In this document: in pieces, positions 1 through 10,725 of the stretch
Layout of the letters: each line of letters begins with the position of its first letter
Numbering within the stretch: position 1 is the first letter of the stretch
Origin: Manihot esculenta
Lineage: Eukaryota; Streptophyta; Magnoliopsida; Malpighiales; Euphorbiaceae
Assembly: GCF_001659605.2 (NCBI RefSeq)
Contig: NC_035168.2
Location: 6,008,058-6,072,057 of the forward strand
DNA length: 64,000 nucleotides
Direction: 5' to 3'
The notes under the pieces: model-generated
The model's input: the letters and a program-made list of their open reading frames with translations, nothing else
Told to the model about the DNA's origin: nothing
Database searches by the model: none
Program-made: the position numbers and the translations under genes

Positions 1-838
1 GAGACTTTGGGTTCTTTTTCTGTTACTGGTCGATTGTAACTGGGCTCCTAAATGTGCATCCTTGAGGGGTGGGCCTAACTGAAAAACAAAATCATTCTTA
101 AAGTCCAAGGACGATTCCACGTGATAAGTTTCATGTCTTTGGAGATTCTCATCTGGTTTTCTAGCAGTATGTTGGTTAATTGACAGACTATCACAGGCAA
201 ATCTACCTTGAGATTTAAATTTTTATTTTTTCTTCTCACTGAGAATCGTACATTCTTTAAAGGCACATCCTCTTGATTCTTAGCTCTTGACTGCCGGATA
301 TTGACATTAGAACTTTCCATATTCTTCGAATTTGTAAGGACATAAAATCTGGAGCCATTATTCCTTAAACTCTCTCCTTTCAAGACTTTCCTATTCTGGT
401 TCTTTCTTCCCCGGCAAGCTACTACCATCTAGTCTCCATAGGCGAGTGTTTGGATGTAGCGGAATAGTTTCGGTTGGATTTTGCACTTGCTCAACCTCTT
501 TTGCTAACTCTTTAAAAGCACTGTCTATTATTGAATGGCCTACTCTCCCGCACTAAAAGCAAATATACAACAAATTTTCATGTTCTATGAGTTGAACTCT
601 CCCTTTGATATCTACTTTGGATACAAGGGGTTTGTAAGAGGTTGATAGCCATTGCTAGCATATTTCCCTCTTATGGCCATCGTAGTGTTCTCATCAAATT
701 TAATCAGAGTACCCACAGAAAACTCCATTCTATGCAATATTTTCTTATGGTAGAGATGCAGAGGCATGCTTGGAAGTCTAATCTAAATAATGACAGTGTC
801 AATAGTGCTTTTATAAACTTTAAAGGACGAGTCCCATG
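1..838 (-). pseudogene. LINE ORF1 relic, C-terminal part (DUF4283 / zinc-knuckle type)
   Basis: Minus-strand translation gives, in order, the second half of a DUF4283-like domain (motif around IWIRLPSMPLHLYHKKIL, 843-700), a spacer containing DETT-like and IRGKYA motifs, a zinc knuckle of the YICFxCGRVGHS type (about 590-530), and a basic C-terminal tail with WMVVACRGRKNQ-like and NNGSRFYVL motifs (75-430). Such proteins are the nucleic-acid-binding ORF1 products of plant L1-type LINEs. The reading frame has in-frame stops, including one inside the zinc knuckle, and at least one frameshift near 640, so it is a dead copy. Its N-terminal half lies at 10726-11000, on the other side of the inserted LTR element. 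The window edge at position 1 cuts it. Confidence 0.8.
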
Positions 839-843
839 GTTGC
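839..843. repeat. Target-site duplication (left) of element 1
   Basis: GTTGC immediately precedes the TGTAATACC start of the 5' LTR and is repeated exactly at 10721-10725 after the 3' LTR. Five-base duplications are typical of Ty3/gypsy integrases. The match proves that 844-10720 is one insertion. Confidence 0.93.
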
Positions 844-1109
844 TGTAATACCCGGCTCGAGTCCGGCCTCGGAATTCCTGTAGTCTGGTGGAATCTCGGG
901 TGTCGGAACCCTCGAGAAGGGTCATACATATGTTTTCTGAGGTATTTTGACTTGTTTTAAGGTTTTAAGTATAAAGGAAAATGAGTTTTGAAAGAAAAGC
1001 AATAAGGGAGAAATGCAAAGGTTCGGCCGCCGAAGGTCACTTTCGGCCGTCGAACATTGCATGGTTTCGGATTCACATTCGGCTGCCGAAGGTGGTCTGG
1101 CCAGCCACC

Positions 1110-1118
1110 TATAAAAAG
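1110..1118 (+). promoter_or_regulatory. TATA box of element 1 5' LTR
   Basis: TATAAAAAG lies 266 bp into the LTR and is conserved at the same offset in the 3' LTR (8844-8852). A transcription start about 25-35 bp downstream would define the U3/R border near 1145. Start position is inferred, not seen. Confidence 0.65.
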
Positions 1119-1550
1119 GGCCAAAGGGTCGGTGGAAGGAGGATATTTCTCCTCCACTTGCAGCCAGAGGTGAGTTCAAGCCTCTCCCACGTTGACTTTC
1201 ATGTTTTTCATGGTTTTCACCAAATCTTTCAAGAGTTTTAAGAGTTTTGGTGTGTTTTGAAGGTTTTGAGTAAAAATAGCAAGTTTGGAAGTTTGGAGCT
1301 TTGGAAGAGATTTTCTTCATATCTCCACGTGAGGATCACTTGATCTCTTGTTTGGAAGAGGTAAGTCAAGATCCAGAACCTCTTTTACTGATTTTTGAAG
1401 GTTTTATGAGAGTTATATGGATAGTATGCATGAATAGGGTTTTGGTTGAGGTTTTGCATGATTTTGTGTTTCAGCATGTTTAAGTGTTGTTTGCTATGTT
1501 TCTTGAGATTATAAGTGAGTTTTAGGCCTTTTGAGGCCTATTTTATGGTA

Positions 1551-2224
1551 TGTGCTAGTTGGGAGTAGTTGATATGCATGTTGGGTAAGTTTTGTGTTGA
1601 GTTTGCATGAAACAGAGTAGGGTTCTGCCCAGCAGGCAAAACCAGGTTCGGCCGCCGAAGGAAGGTTCGACCGCCGAACCCCTTGTGGAGGCAGTTTCGG
1701 CTGCCAAAGCTTGCCCCCGAAAGCTAGGCGTTCGGTTTAGAAAGGGACTTTCGGCCGCCGAAAGAGGGAGTTCGGCCGCCGAAAGTGTGTGAGTTTCATC
1801 TCTGGACGAGACCTTCGGCCGCCGAAGGTGCCGCCGAACATGCATGAGTTTCGTCTCTGGAGAGGGGTTTCGGCCGCCGAACCTGCAGCTGAATGTGCTA
1901 GTTGGGAGTAGTTGATATGCATGTTGGGTAAGTTTTGTGTTGAGTTTGCATGAAACAGAGCAGGGTTCTGCCCAGCGGGCAAAACCAGGTTCGGCCGCCG
2001 AAGGAAGGTTCGACCACCGAACCCCTTGTGGAGGCAGTTTCGGCTGCCAAAGCTTGCCCCCGAAAGCTAGGCGTTCGGTTTAGAAAGGGACTTTCGGCCG
2101 CCGAAAGAGGGAGTTCGGCCGCCGAAAGTATGTGAGTTTCGTCTCTGGACGAGACCTTCGGCCGCCGAACATGCATGAGTTTCGTCTCTGGAGAGGGGTT
2201 TCGGCCGCCGAACCTGCAGCCGAA
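1551..2224 (+). repeat. Tandem duplication inside the 5' LTR (unit 343 bp)
   Basis: Unit A 1551-1893 and unit B 1894-2224 both start TGTGCTAGTTGGG. Unit B lacks 12 bp within the region of the palindromes near 2165. The 3' LTR has one unit only (from 9285). Break ends share the microhomology GTGC. Both units carry a G-to-A change in one palindrome (TTCGACC) that the 3' LTR lacks, which orders the events: insertion, mutation, duplication, then private changes. Confidence 0.9.
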
Positions 2225-2598
2225 AGTGCCCTGTCCAGCTTTCTTTTGCATGTTTTATGTGATTGTTTGGGGATCTTATAGAGGGTTTTTAGGGAGTTTC
2301 TTAGAGATGTTCTTGAGTTAGTTTGGTCCCTCATTTGAGTCCACCTGTGTAGGAACGGACCAGAGGAACCCCAGAGAGCAGCAGTGAGCACTGTTTCAGA
2401 ACCTGCAGAGTTAGTACAGAGTCAGCCAGAGGTGAGTGGAACTTCTCTTTTCAGAACTAAACTGCTTTGAGCATATGTCATGCATCATAAGATTATAGTA
2501 GGATGCTTGCATTAGTTTCACGAAGATGACGCATTGCATAATACGATGTGTATGAGGCTGTGGATAGACCAAGGCGACCCCAATAGCCCTAGCTCTGT

Positions 2599-2755
2599 GT
2601 AAGACCTGGTCGGGCCAGGCAGCCTTCTGTAGGTAAGACCTGGCTAGACCAAGCAGCAGATTATCGTAAGACCTGGCCGAGCCAGGCAAGCAGAGTTTGT
2701 AAGACCTGGCTGGGCCAGGTAGATTGAGGTTGTAAGACCTGGTTAGGCCAGGCAT
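2599..2755 (+). repeat. Five short tandem inverted-repeat units in LTR
   Basis: Five copies of a 23-24 bp unit of the form GTAAGACCTGGC-N-GGCCAGG recur at a 31-35 bp spacing. Each core, for example CCTGGCCGGGCCAGG, is itself an inverted repeat. The 3' LTR carries the same array at about 10000-10160. Comparable arrays with different sequences occupy the same LTR position in elements 2 and 3. Confidence 0.8.
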
Positions 2756-3320
2756 CCTTTCAGTGGGATTTTTGGTGGTCATGTCTATCCCTGAGATGAT
2801 GTGCTGTTATGCATTCCATGAGATCATGTTTTCAACCTATGGTTTATAGTTCTGCTCATTGGGCTTGTATAGCTCATCCCTCTCCCCTATCCCCCAGGTT
2901 TGCAGGTTCAGAGTCCAGAGGGAGTCCAGCAGGGTGTGCAAGAAGCAGAGTTATGTAATAGCTAGTGTGGACATGTTCATGTAAAGAGATAATGTATAGT
3001 GTGTAGCTTTGTGCTTGACTTATAAGAGTTGTAATCCCTTGTTGTAGTCACATGATCAGTTTATGTATGTTTCTTTTATTGTTAATGAATATGAGAAAAC
3101 CAGGCTTAACATTATGAGTTGATAGACCAGAAAGAGTGCATGCACAGGTTAAGCCCTGGAGGAAAGCAAAGTTTTTAATGGTTTGATAGAAAATGTATGA
3201 TCATGTATGGGATTTCACAGGTACACAGACAGTATAGCAGGCTTACTACGGGTCCCGGCGACCTTAAGTCGATCTGGATCCTAGTGCCGGTAGCAGTTCG
3301 GTTTCCGGGCTGTTACAGAT

Positions 3321-3332
3321 TGGTATCAGAGC
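3321..3332 (+). other. Primer-binding site of element 1
   Basis: TGGTATCAGAGC, three bases after the LTR end. It is complementary to the 3' end of plant initiator Met tRNA, the usual primer of plant Ty3/gypsy and Ty1/copia elements. Confidence 0.92.
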
Positions 3333-3530
3333 CCTAGGTTCACATGGTTGGACCTATAGAGATAGAGTTGGGCTCATAGAGGTTTAGTGGGTCAAGCACA
3401 ATAGGAAAACATGTCCACTAGGATAGGATGTTAGTCCTGTCTATCTGATGCTGTGAACTGCCAGTATGTATGCATGTGCCTTATATGATGTGTGATGTGC
3501 GCTTATGTGCTCTGTTATGTGTTGTTTTCC

Positions 3531-3532
3531 AG
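3531..3532 (+). promoter_or_regulatory. Candidate splice acceptor before gag
   Basis: A pyrimidine-rich stretch ending TTGTTTTCCAG sits 11 bases before the gag ATG (3544). Element 2 (51181-51182) and element 3 (minus strand, 59148-59149) keep an equivalent acceptor at nearly the same spot. Matching donors are in the LTRs. It is a prediction from sequence only. Confidence 0.45.
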
Positions 3533-3543
3533 AGAGAGTTAAG

Positions 3544-6500
3544 ATGCGAGGAACTCGTCGATCCGCGAGATTGACTGAAGTCCCACCTGAAAGTGAGGGT
3601 ACAGCTGCTCGTCCTCCTGCATTGCCAAGGGCAAGGACTCACAGGTCAAGCAGGGAGGGAACGTCAAGAGACCCTAGAAGGTCTTCTGACGAGAGCAGAA
3701 GAGGAATAGGCAGAGGGGAAAGAGCAGAAGAAGAGAGAGTTGCTATGGAGGAGGATCAGAGTAGAGATGTAAGTATGGGTATAGGAAGGTCAGAAGAAGG
3801 TATGGGGGAGTCTCAGGGAGGCGCGCAGGCCTCGGGGTTTGGCTATCCACCCTTTCCACAGGGCCCAGGGTATCTGATGGGAGGCACGTCAGATTACTCC
3901 AGCTTCGCCCCATATCCACCCTACATGCCATATATGCCCTATCCTTCCTTCTATCCACCATATCACATGTATCCACCCCCACCTTTTCATCAAAGTTCAG
4001 CATCGCCTGAATCCAGAGAAACAGTACCTCCACCACCACCTGAACCAGTAGCCCCTGTTGTTGAAGCACAACCCAGTTCTTCAGGGGGAAATAAGGTGAA
4101 GATGACCGAGTACTTAAAGTTGGATGCTCCTAAATTCAACACGGGAGATGATCCCTTTGAGTATCTCAGTGCAGTCAGAATGATCACAAGTGAGTTGGAG
4201 CAGATGACAGTAGAGCCATTGAGATGGCAGGGTTCACATTAAAATGCAAGAAAGCCAGAGAATGGTTCAAGAACTATGTGGACCCCAGAATCGACAGTAT
4301 GACATGGGAAGAGTTCGCCAACGAATTTGCTGGGTGGGCTTTCCTTGACAGTTCCAGAGAGCTAAAGGTTGTGGAGTTTGAACAGTTGAGACATACGGAG
4401 GAGATGAGTGTTGATGAGTATACAGATAAGTTCCTGGAATTGTTACCGTATGTGGGTCAGGCGTATGATACGGATCAGAAGAAGGCAAAGAGATATGCCA
4501 CGAGGCTCCATCCCAGGTATTTCTCTTTGATTCTCCATGCGGAGAAGGAGAGTTTCCACTCCATTGTGGATGCTGCTAGAAAGATGAAGGCCAGTGCCAT
4601 AAGTCAGGGAGTAGTCAAGCAGTCAAAGGCACAGTCTTCTGGTGCTAAACCAGGTTCCTCCTCGCAGAGTACGGCAAGTGCGAGCAAGAAGAGATGGGAT
4701 AAATTCAGAGGAAAGAAAGGCAAGTTCTGGAACAAGATTAAGACGGGTTTGGGAATGAGTAGCGGCTCCAGCTCTGGCACAGATCTTCCAGTTTGCACTA
4801 GGTGTGGGAGACCGCACAGAGGAGCTTGTTTGTTGGGATCTACAGCCTGCTATAGATGTGGGCAGGAGGGACATTATGCACGAGAATGTCCTCAGGCGAC
4901 TTTGGTTACACCATCCCAGCAGATGACCTCAGGTAGTGTCGTACAGTCAGCAGCTTCAGCCCGACCACCAAGCAGTGGCAGAGGTAGAGGAAGAGGGGCA
5001 GCCTCTTCATCAGGGATGGGTTCCCGAGGTGCAGGTCCGTCAGCTCCAGCACGGATTTTCACCATGACGCAACAGGAGGCAGACACGTCGAACACAGTGG
5101 TGTCAGGTACTCTCATCATTGGGTGTTCAGAGGTGTATGCTTTGATGGACCCCGGTGCTTCTCATTCTTTCATTTCTTCTAGAGCCGCAGAGAGATTGGG
5201 GTTGATTGTATCCGCGTTAGAGTGTCCTCTCTGGGTCAGTGGACCTAGATGTGACCCATCATTGGCAGAGTCAGTCTGTCAGTTCAGTCCAGTGTTTATA
5301 GAGGATAGATGCCTTCCAGCTGACCTTGTGGTTCTAGAGTTGACAGATTTTGATGTCATTCTAGGGATGGATTGGTTATCTACCTATAGTGCTACCTTGC
5401 ACTGCAGGGACAAGGTAGTGAGTCTCAGAGACCAAGATGGGTCAGAGTGTGTCTTCAGAGGAGATAGGAGAGGGACACATAGGGGTTTGATCTCAGCCCT
5501 CCAGGCTCGTAGGATGTTGAGGAAAGGGTGTCAGGGGTTCCTAGCTTATGTGAGAGAGCTAGACAGTCGGGTTAGGGAACCGTCCTCAATACCAGTTGGT
5601 AGAGACTTCCCAGATGTGTTTCCTGAAGAGCTTCCAGGACTACCACCTGATAGGGACATAGAGTTTGAGATAGAGTTGATGCCCGGTACCAGACCGATCT
5701 CTATTCCTCCCTACAGGATGGCACCAACAGAGCTGAAAGAGTTGAAAGAGCAGTTACAGGATTTGGTAGCTAAGGGTTTCATCCGCCCGAGTACCTCACC
5801 CTGGGGTGCTCCAGTCTTATTTGTCAGAAAGAAGGATGGACCTCTTAGACTTTGTGTCGACTACAGACAGTTGAACAAAGTCACTATCAAGAACAAGTAT
5901 CCTTTACCCAGGATCGATGATCTATTCGACCAATTGACAGGAGCAGGTTGTTTTTCGAAGATAGATCTGAGATCCGGATACCACCAGTTGAAGATCAGGG
6001 AAGAGGATGTATCCAAGACTGCGTTTAGGACCAGATATGGGCATTATGAGTTCCTAGTGATGCCGTTCGGGTTGACTAATGCCCCTGCAGCATTCATGGA
6101 TCTCATGAATAGAGTTTTTAGGGAGTACCTGGATCGTTTTGTGATCGTCTTTATAGATGATATTTTGGTATACTCCAGGACTGCAGAAGAACATGCCCAG
6201 CATCTGAGAATAGTTCTCCAAACCTTGAGAGAGCATGGCTTGTATGCCAAGTTCTCCAAGTGTGAGTTCTGGCTCAGGAGCATTTCCTTTTTGGGACATG
6301 TAGTATCAGAGGAAGGAATAGCAGTAGATCCCAAGAAGGTAGAGGCAATAGCCAATTGGCCTACACCCACGACAGTGACAGAAATCAAGAGTTTTCTAGG
6401 TTTGGCAGGCTACTATCGGAGGTTCGTTCAGGACTTTTCGAAGATAGCTGCTCCGATGATCAGACTGACCAGGAAGAATCAGAAGTTCGTATGGTCAGAG

Positions 6501-8492
6501 GAATATGATGAGAGTTTTGAAGAGTTGAAGAGACGGTTGACTTCAGCACCGGTGTTAGCTCTGCCGATCAGTGATGACGATTTCACAGTGTTCTGTGATG
6601 CATCCCAAGTGGGATTAGGTTGTGTGTTAATGCAGAATGACAGAGTGATAGCTTATGCTTCTAGACAGCTGAAGAAGCACGAGCTGAACTATCCGACACA
6701 CGATCTTGAGATGGCAGCTGTTATCTTTGCACTTAAGATGTGGAGGCATTACCTCTATGGGGTAAAGTGTGAGATCTATACGGATCATAAGAGCCTGCAG
6801 CACATCTTGAGTCAGAGAGAGTTAAACTTGAGGCAGAGACGGTGGGTAGAATTGCTCAGTGATTACAATTGCAAGATCCAGTATCATCCGGGTAAGGCTA
6901 ATGTTGTAGCTGATGCCTTAAGCCGGAAGTCACTTGGCAGTTTATCCCACATTTCAGTAGAGAGAAGACCGGTGGTGAAGGACTTTTACAGACTCATGGA
7001 TGAAGGGCTACAGTTGCAGTTATCTGGTATAGGTGCTTTGATTGCACAGATGAGAGTTACACCAGTGTTTCTAGAGCAAGTGGCTCTGAAACAGCACGAA
7101 GATCCTGAGTTAGTAAAGATTGCTAGGACTGTTCAGTCTGGCAACAGTGCAGAGTTCAGATTTGACAGTGAGGGGATTCTTCGGCACGGTAAGAGATTAT
7201 GTGTACCAGATGATAGCAGGTTGAAGGAAGACATTATGAGGGAAGCTCATAGTGCGAGGTATAGCGTTCACCCTGGAGCCACCAAGATGTATCAAGATCT
7301 GAGAAGAGTGTATTGGTGGCCAGCGATGAAGAGGGAAGTGGCACAGTTTGTGTCAGCCTGCGAGACCTGTCAAAGGGTGAAGCTAGAACACCAGAAGCCG
7401 GCTGGAATGCTTAACCCACTGCCGATTCCAGAATGGAAATGGGAGAACATCGCTATGGATTTTGTAGTGGGGTTACCGGCGACGTCCAACAGGCTAGACT
7501 CCATATGGGTGATTATGGACAGACTGACGAAATCTGCTCATTTCATTCCAGTCAGGAGCAACTATTCTGTGGACAAGTTGGCGCAGGTCTATGTAGACGA
7601 GATAGTCAAGCTGCATGGAGTTCCAGTGTCGATAGTATCAGATAGAGGACCGCAGTTCACCTCCAGGTTTTGGCGGAGTCTGCAAGCTGCTATGGGTACA
7701 AGATTGGATTTCAGCACTGCTTTCCATCCACAGACAGACGGTCAGTCAGAAAGGACCATCCAAACCATATAAGATATGCTGAGAATGTGTGTGTTAGACT
7801 TTGGCGGTTCTTGGAGGCAGCATCTACCTCTGGTGGAGTTTGCCTACAACAACAGCCATTATGCTAGCATAGGGATGGCTCCTTATGAAGCTCTGTATGG
7901 GAGGAAGTGCAGAACACCTGTTTGCTGGGAAGAGGTAGGAGAGAAGGCTCTTGCAGGGCCAGAGTTAGTTGAGATTACCAGCAAGTTAGTGCCTGTGATC
8001 AGAGAGAGGATCAGAACAGCTGTAAGCAGGCAGAAAAGCTATGCAGACATCCGTAGGAAGCAGATAGAGTTCCAGGAGGGGGATATGGTATTGCTGAAGG
8101 TGTCTCCAATGAAGGGAGTGGTTCGCTTTGGAAAGAAGGGTAAATTAGCTCCACGGTACATAGGTCCCTTTGAGATCTTGCAGAAGATCGGGCCTGTGTC
8201 GTATAAGCTGGATTTACCTGCATCGATGGAACGAATTCACCCGGTATTCCATGTGTCTATGTTGAGGAAATTTGTGTCAGATCCCGAGAAGGTTCTCAGT
8301 GAACCTGATGTAGAGATCCTTGGAGATCTCACTTATGAAGAGCAGCCAGTACTGATCTTGGACACACAGATCAGAAAGTTGCAGAACAAGGAGATACCAA
8401 TGGTGAAAGTCCTGTGGAACCACCACAACCTAGAAGAGTGCACCTGGGAGACACGGGAGTCCATGCTCCAGCAATACCCATATCTGTTTTAA
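3544..8492 (+). pseudogene. gag-pol polyprotein of element 1, broken by one frameshift and one stop
   Basis: The start was chosen at the ATG of [11 protein letters not shown], which is conserved in all three related elements. Gag has a basic N-terminus, a Tyr/Pro-rich stretch (about 3840-4000), a retrotransposon gag domain and a CX2CX4HX4C zinc knuckle ([14 protein letters not shown], about 4850-4890). Protease follows (DPGASHSF, near 5150), then RT (FIDD near 6150), RNase H (CDAS near 6595), integrase (HHCC near 7250-7375, then D, D, E) and a C-terminal chromodomain-like segment ending QQYPYLF. A one-base frameshift lies at about 4195-4205 in gag, and a TAA at 7770-7772 lies just after the integrase catalytic Glu. 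Downstream sequence to 8492 is otherwise open. A copy with both breaks cannot make full-length Gag-Pol. Confidence 0.93.
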
Positions 8493-8540
8493 GGTTAGGT
8501 TTTCCCCATTGTTATGTGTTTATGTGTGTTGTTGTTTGAG

Positions 8541-8562
8541 GAACATTCGGGGACGAATGTTC
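8541..8562 (+). other. Hairpin just upstream of the polypurine tract
   Basis: GAACATTCG and CGAATGTTC form a perfect 9-bp stem around a four-base loop, 49 bases after the gag-pol stop. Element 3 has the equivalent at 54132-54153 with one arm changed by a single transition that still allows a G-U pair in RNA. Confidence 0.6.
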
Positions 8563-8577
8563 TTAAGGGGGGGAGAA
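8563..8577 (+). other. Polypurine tract of element 1
   Basis: A run of G residues preceded by TTAA and followed by AGAA abuts the 3' LTR start. It is the expected primer site for plus-strand DNA synthesis. Confidence 0.88.
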
Positions 8578-10720
8578 TGTAATACCCGGCTCGAGTCCGG
8601 CCTCGGAATTCCTGTAGTCTGGTGGAATCTCGGGTGTCGGAACCCTCGAGAAGGGTCATACATATGTTTTCTGAAGTATTTTGACTTGTTTTAAGGTTTT
8701 AAGTATAAAGAAAAATGAGTTTTGAAAGAAAAGCAATAAGGGAGAAATGCAAAGGTTCGGCCGCCGAAGGTCACTTTCGGCCGCCGAACATTGCATGGTT
8801 TCGGATTCACATTCGGCTGCCGAAGGTGGTATGGCCAGCCACCTATAAAAAGGGCCAAAAGGTCGGTGGAAGGAGGATATTTCTCCTCCACTTGCAGCCA
8901 GAGGTGAGTTCAAGCCTCTCCCACGTTGACTTTCATGTTTTTCATGGTTTTCACCAAATCTTTCAAGAGTTTTAAGAGTTTTGGTGTGTTTTGAAGGTTT
9001 TGAGTAAAAATAGCAAGTTTGGAAGTTTGGAGCTTTGGAAGAGATTCTCTTCATATCTCCACGTTAGGATCACTTGATCTCTTGTTTGGAAGAGGTAAGT
9101 CAAGATCCAGAACCTCTTTTACTGATTTTTGAAGGTTTTATGGGAGTTATATGGATAGTATGCATGAATAGGGTTTTGGTTGAGGTTTTGCATGATTTTG
9201 TGTTTCAGCATGTTTAAGTGTTGTTTGCTATGTTTCTTGAGATTATAAGTGAGTTTTAGGCCTTTTGAGGCCTATTTTATGGTATGTGCTAGTTGGGAGT
9301 AGTTGATATGCATGTTGGGTAAGTTTTGTGTTGAGTTTGCATGAAACAGAGCAGGGTTCTGCCCAGCGGGCAAAACCAGGTTCGGCCGCCGAAGGAAGGT
9401 TCGGCCGCCGAACCCCTTGTGGAGGCAGTTTCGGCTGCCAAAGCTTGCCCCCGAAAGCTAGGCGTTCGGTTTAGAAAGGGACTTTCGGCCGCCGAAAGAG
9501 GGAGTTCGGCCGCCGAAAGTGTGTGAGTTTCGTCTCTGGACGAGACCTTCGGCCGCCGAAGGTGCCGCCGAACATGCATGAGTTTCGTCTCTGGAGAGGG
9601 GTTTCGGCCGCCGAACCTGCAGCCGAAAGTGCCCTGTCCAGCTTTCTTTTGCATGTTTTATGTGATTGTTTGGGGATCTTGTAGAGGGTTTTTGGGGAGT
9701 TTCTTAGAGATGTTCTTGAGTTAGTTTGGTCCCTCATTTGAGTCCACCTGTGTAGGAACGGACCAGAGGAACCCCAGAGAGCAGCAGTGAGCACTGTTTC
9801 AGAACCTGCAGAGTTAGTACAGAGTCAGCCAGAGGTCAGTGGAACTTCTCTTTTCAGAACTAAACTGCTTTGAGCATATGTCATGCATCATAAGATTATA
9901 GTAGGATGCTTGCATTAGTTTCACGAAGATGACGCATTGCATAATACGATGTGTATGAGGCTGTGGATAGACCAAGGCGACCCCAATAGCCCTAGCTCTG
10001 TGTAAGACCTGGCCGGGCCAGGCAGCCTTCTGTAGGTAAGACCTGGCTAGACCAGGCAGCAGATTATCGTAAGACCTGGCCGGACCAGGCGAGCAAAGTT
10101 TGTAAGACCTGGCCGGGCCAGGCAGATTGAGGTTGTAAGACTTGGTTAGGCCAGGCATCCTTTCAGTGGGATTTTTGGTGGTCATGTCTATCCCTGAGAT
10201 GATGTGCTGTTATGCATTCCATGAGATCATGTTTTCAACCTATGGTTTATAGTTCTGCTCATTGGGCTTGTATAGCTCATCCCTCTCCCCTATCCCCCAG
10301 GTTTGCAGGTTCAGAGTCCAGAGGGAGTTCAGCAGGGTGTGCAAGAAGCAGAGTTATGTAATAGCTAGTGTGGACATGTTCATGTAAAGAGATAATGTAT
10401 AGTGTGTAGCTTTGTGCTTGACTTATAAGAGTTGTAATCCCTTGTTGTAGTCACATGATCAGTTTATGTATGTTTCTTTTATTGTTAATGAATATGAGAA
10501 AACCAGACTTAACATTATGAGTTGATAGACCAGAAAGAGTGCATGCACAGGTTAAGCTCTGGAGGAAAGCAAAGTTTTTAATGGTTTGATAGAAAATGTA
10601 TGATCATGTATGGGATTTCACAGGTACACAGACAGTATAGCAGGCTTACTACGGGTCCCGGCGACCTTAAGTCGATCTGGATCCTAGTGCCGGTAGCAGT
10701 TCGGTTTCCGGGCTGTTATA
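8578..10720 (+). repeat. 3' LTR of element 1 (2143 bp)
   Basis: It is colinear with 844-3317 except for the single 343-bp unit instead of two. It starts TGTAATACC and ends GCTGTTATA; the terminal C-to-T change relative to the 5' LTR removes the canonical CA end. The TATA box is at 8844-8852 and the single palindrome-rich unit begins at 9285. Confidence 0.93.
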
Positions 10721-10725
10721 GTTGC
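10721..10725. repeat. Target-site duplication (right) of element 1
   Basis: GTTGC, an exact match to 839-843. LINE ORF1 sequence resumes directly after it. Confidence 0.93.

Larger units (their letters stand above)
844..3317 (+). repeat. 5' LTR of element 1 (2474 bp)
   Basis: It begins TGTAATACC and ends GCTGTTACA, with TGTAA/TTACA inverted ends. It holds a TATA box at 1110, about ten 13-bp palindromes of the TTCGGCCGCCGAA type per repeat unit set, consensus splice donors at 1170, 1361 and 2432, and a short inverted tandem repeat at 2599-2755. It is 331 bp longer than the 3' LTR because of an internal tandem duplication at 1551-2224. Confidence 0.93.
844..10720 (+). mobile_element. Element 1: complete Ty3/gypsy chromovirus (Tekay/Del-like), 9.9 kb
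   Basis: The structure is complete: 5' LTR 844-3317, primer-binding site 3321-3332, gag-pol 3544-8492, polypurine tract 8563-8577, 3' LTR 8578-10720, flanked by the duplication GTTGC. Domain order (gag, protease, RT, RNase H, integrase, C-terminal chromodomain-like segment) places it in the chromovirus branch. Long LTRs and the divergent chromodomain-like tail suggest the Tekay/Del clade; this clade call is an inference. In the first 707 bp the two LTRs differ at eight positions by eye (about 1.1%), so the insertion is old enough to have degenerated. Gag-pol carries one frameshift and one stop, so the copy is non-autonomous now. Confidence 0.93.

Noticed and set aside
1640..1880. CRISPR-like regularly recurring palindrome
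   Set aside because: The repeats are 13 bp, irregularly spaced and inside eukaryotic LTRs; there is no leader, no spacers of constant size and no cas gene.
1607..2135. Open frames rich in SAAE/RPPK wording in the LTRs (also 9289-9794, 48772-49050, 49229-49764, 53090-53524, 60509-60943)
   Set aside because: They are translations of the repeated TTCGGCCGCCGAA palindromes; they occur on both strands and in several frames at once.
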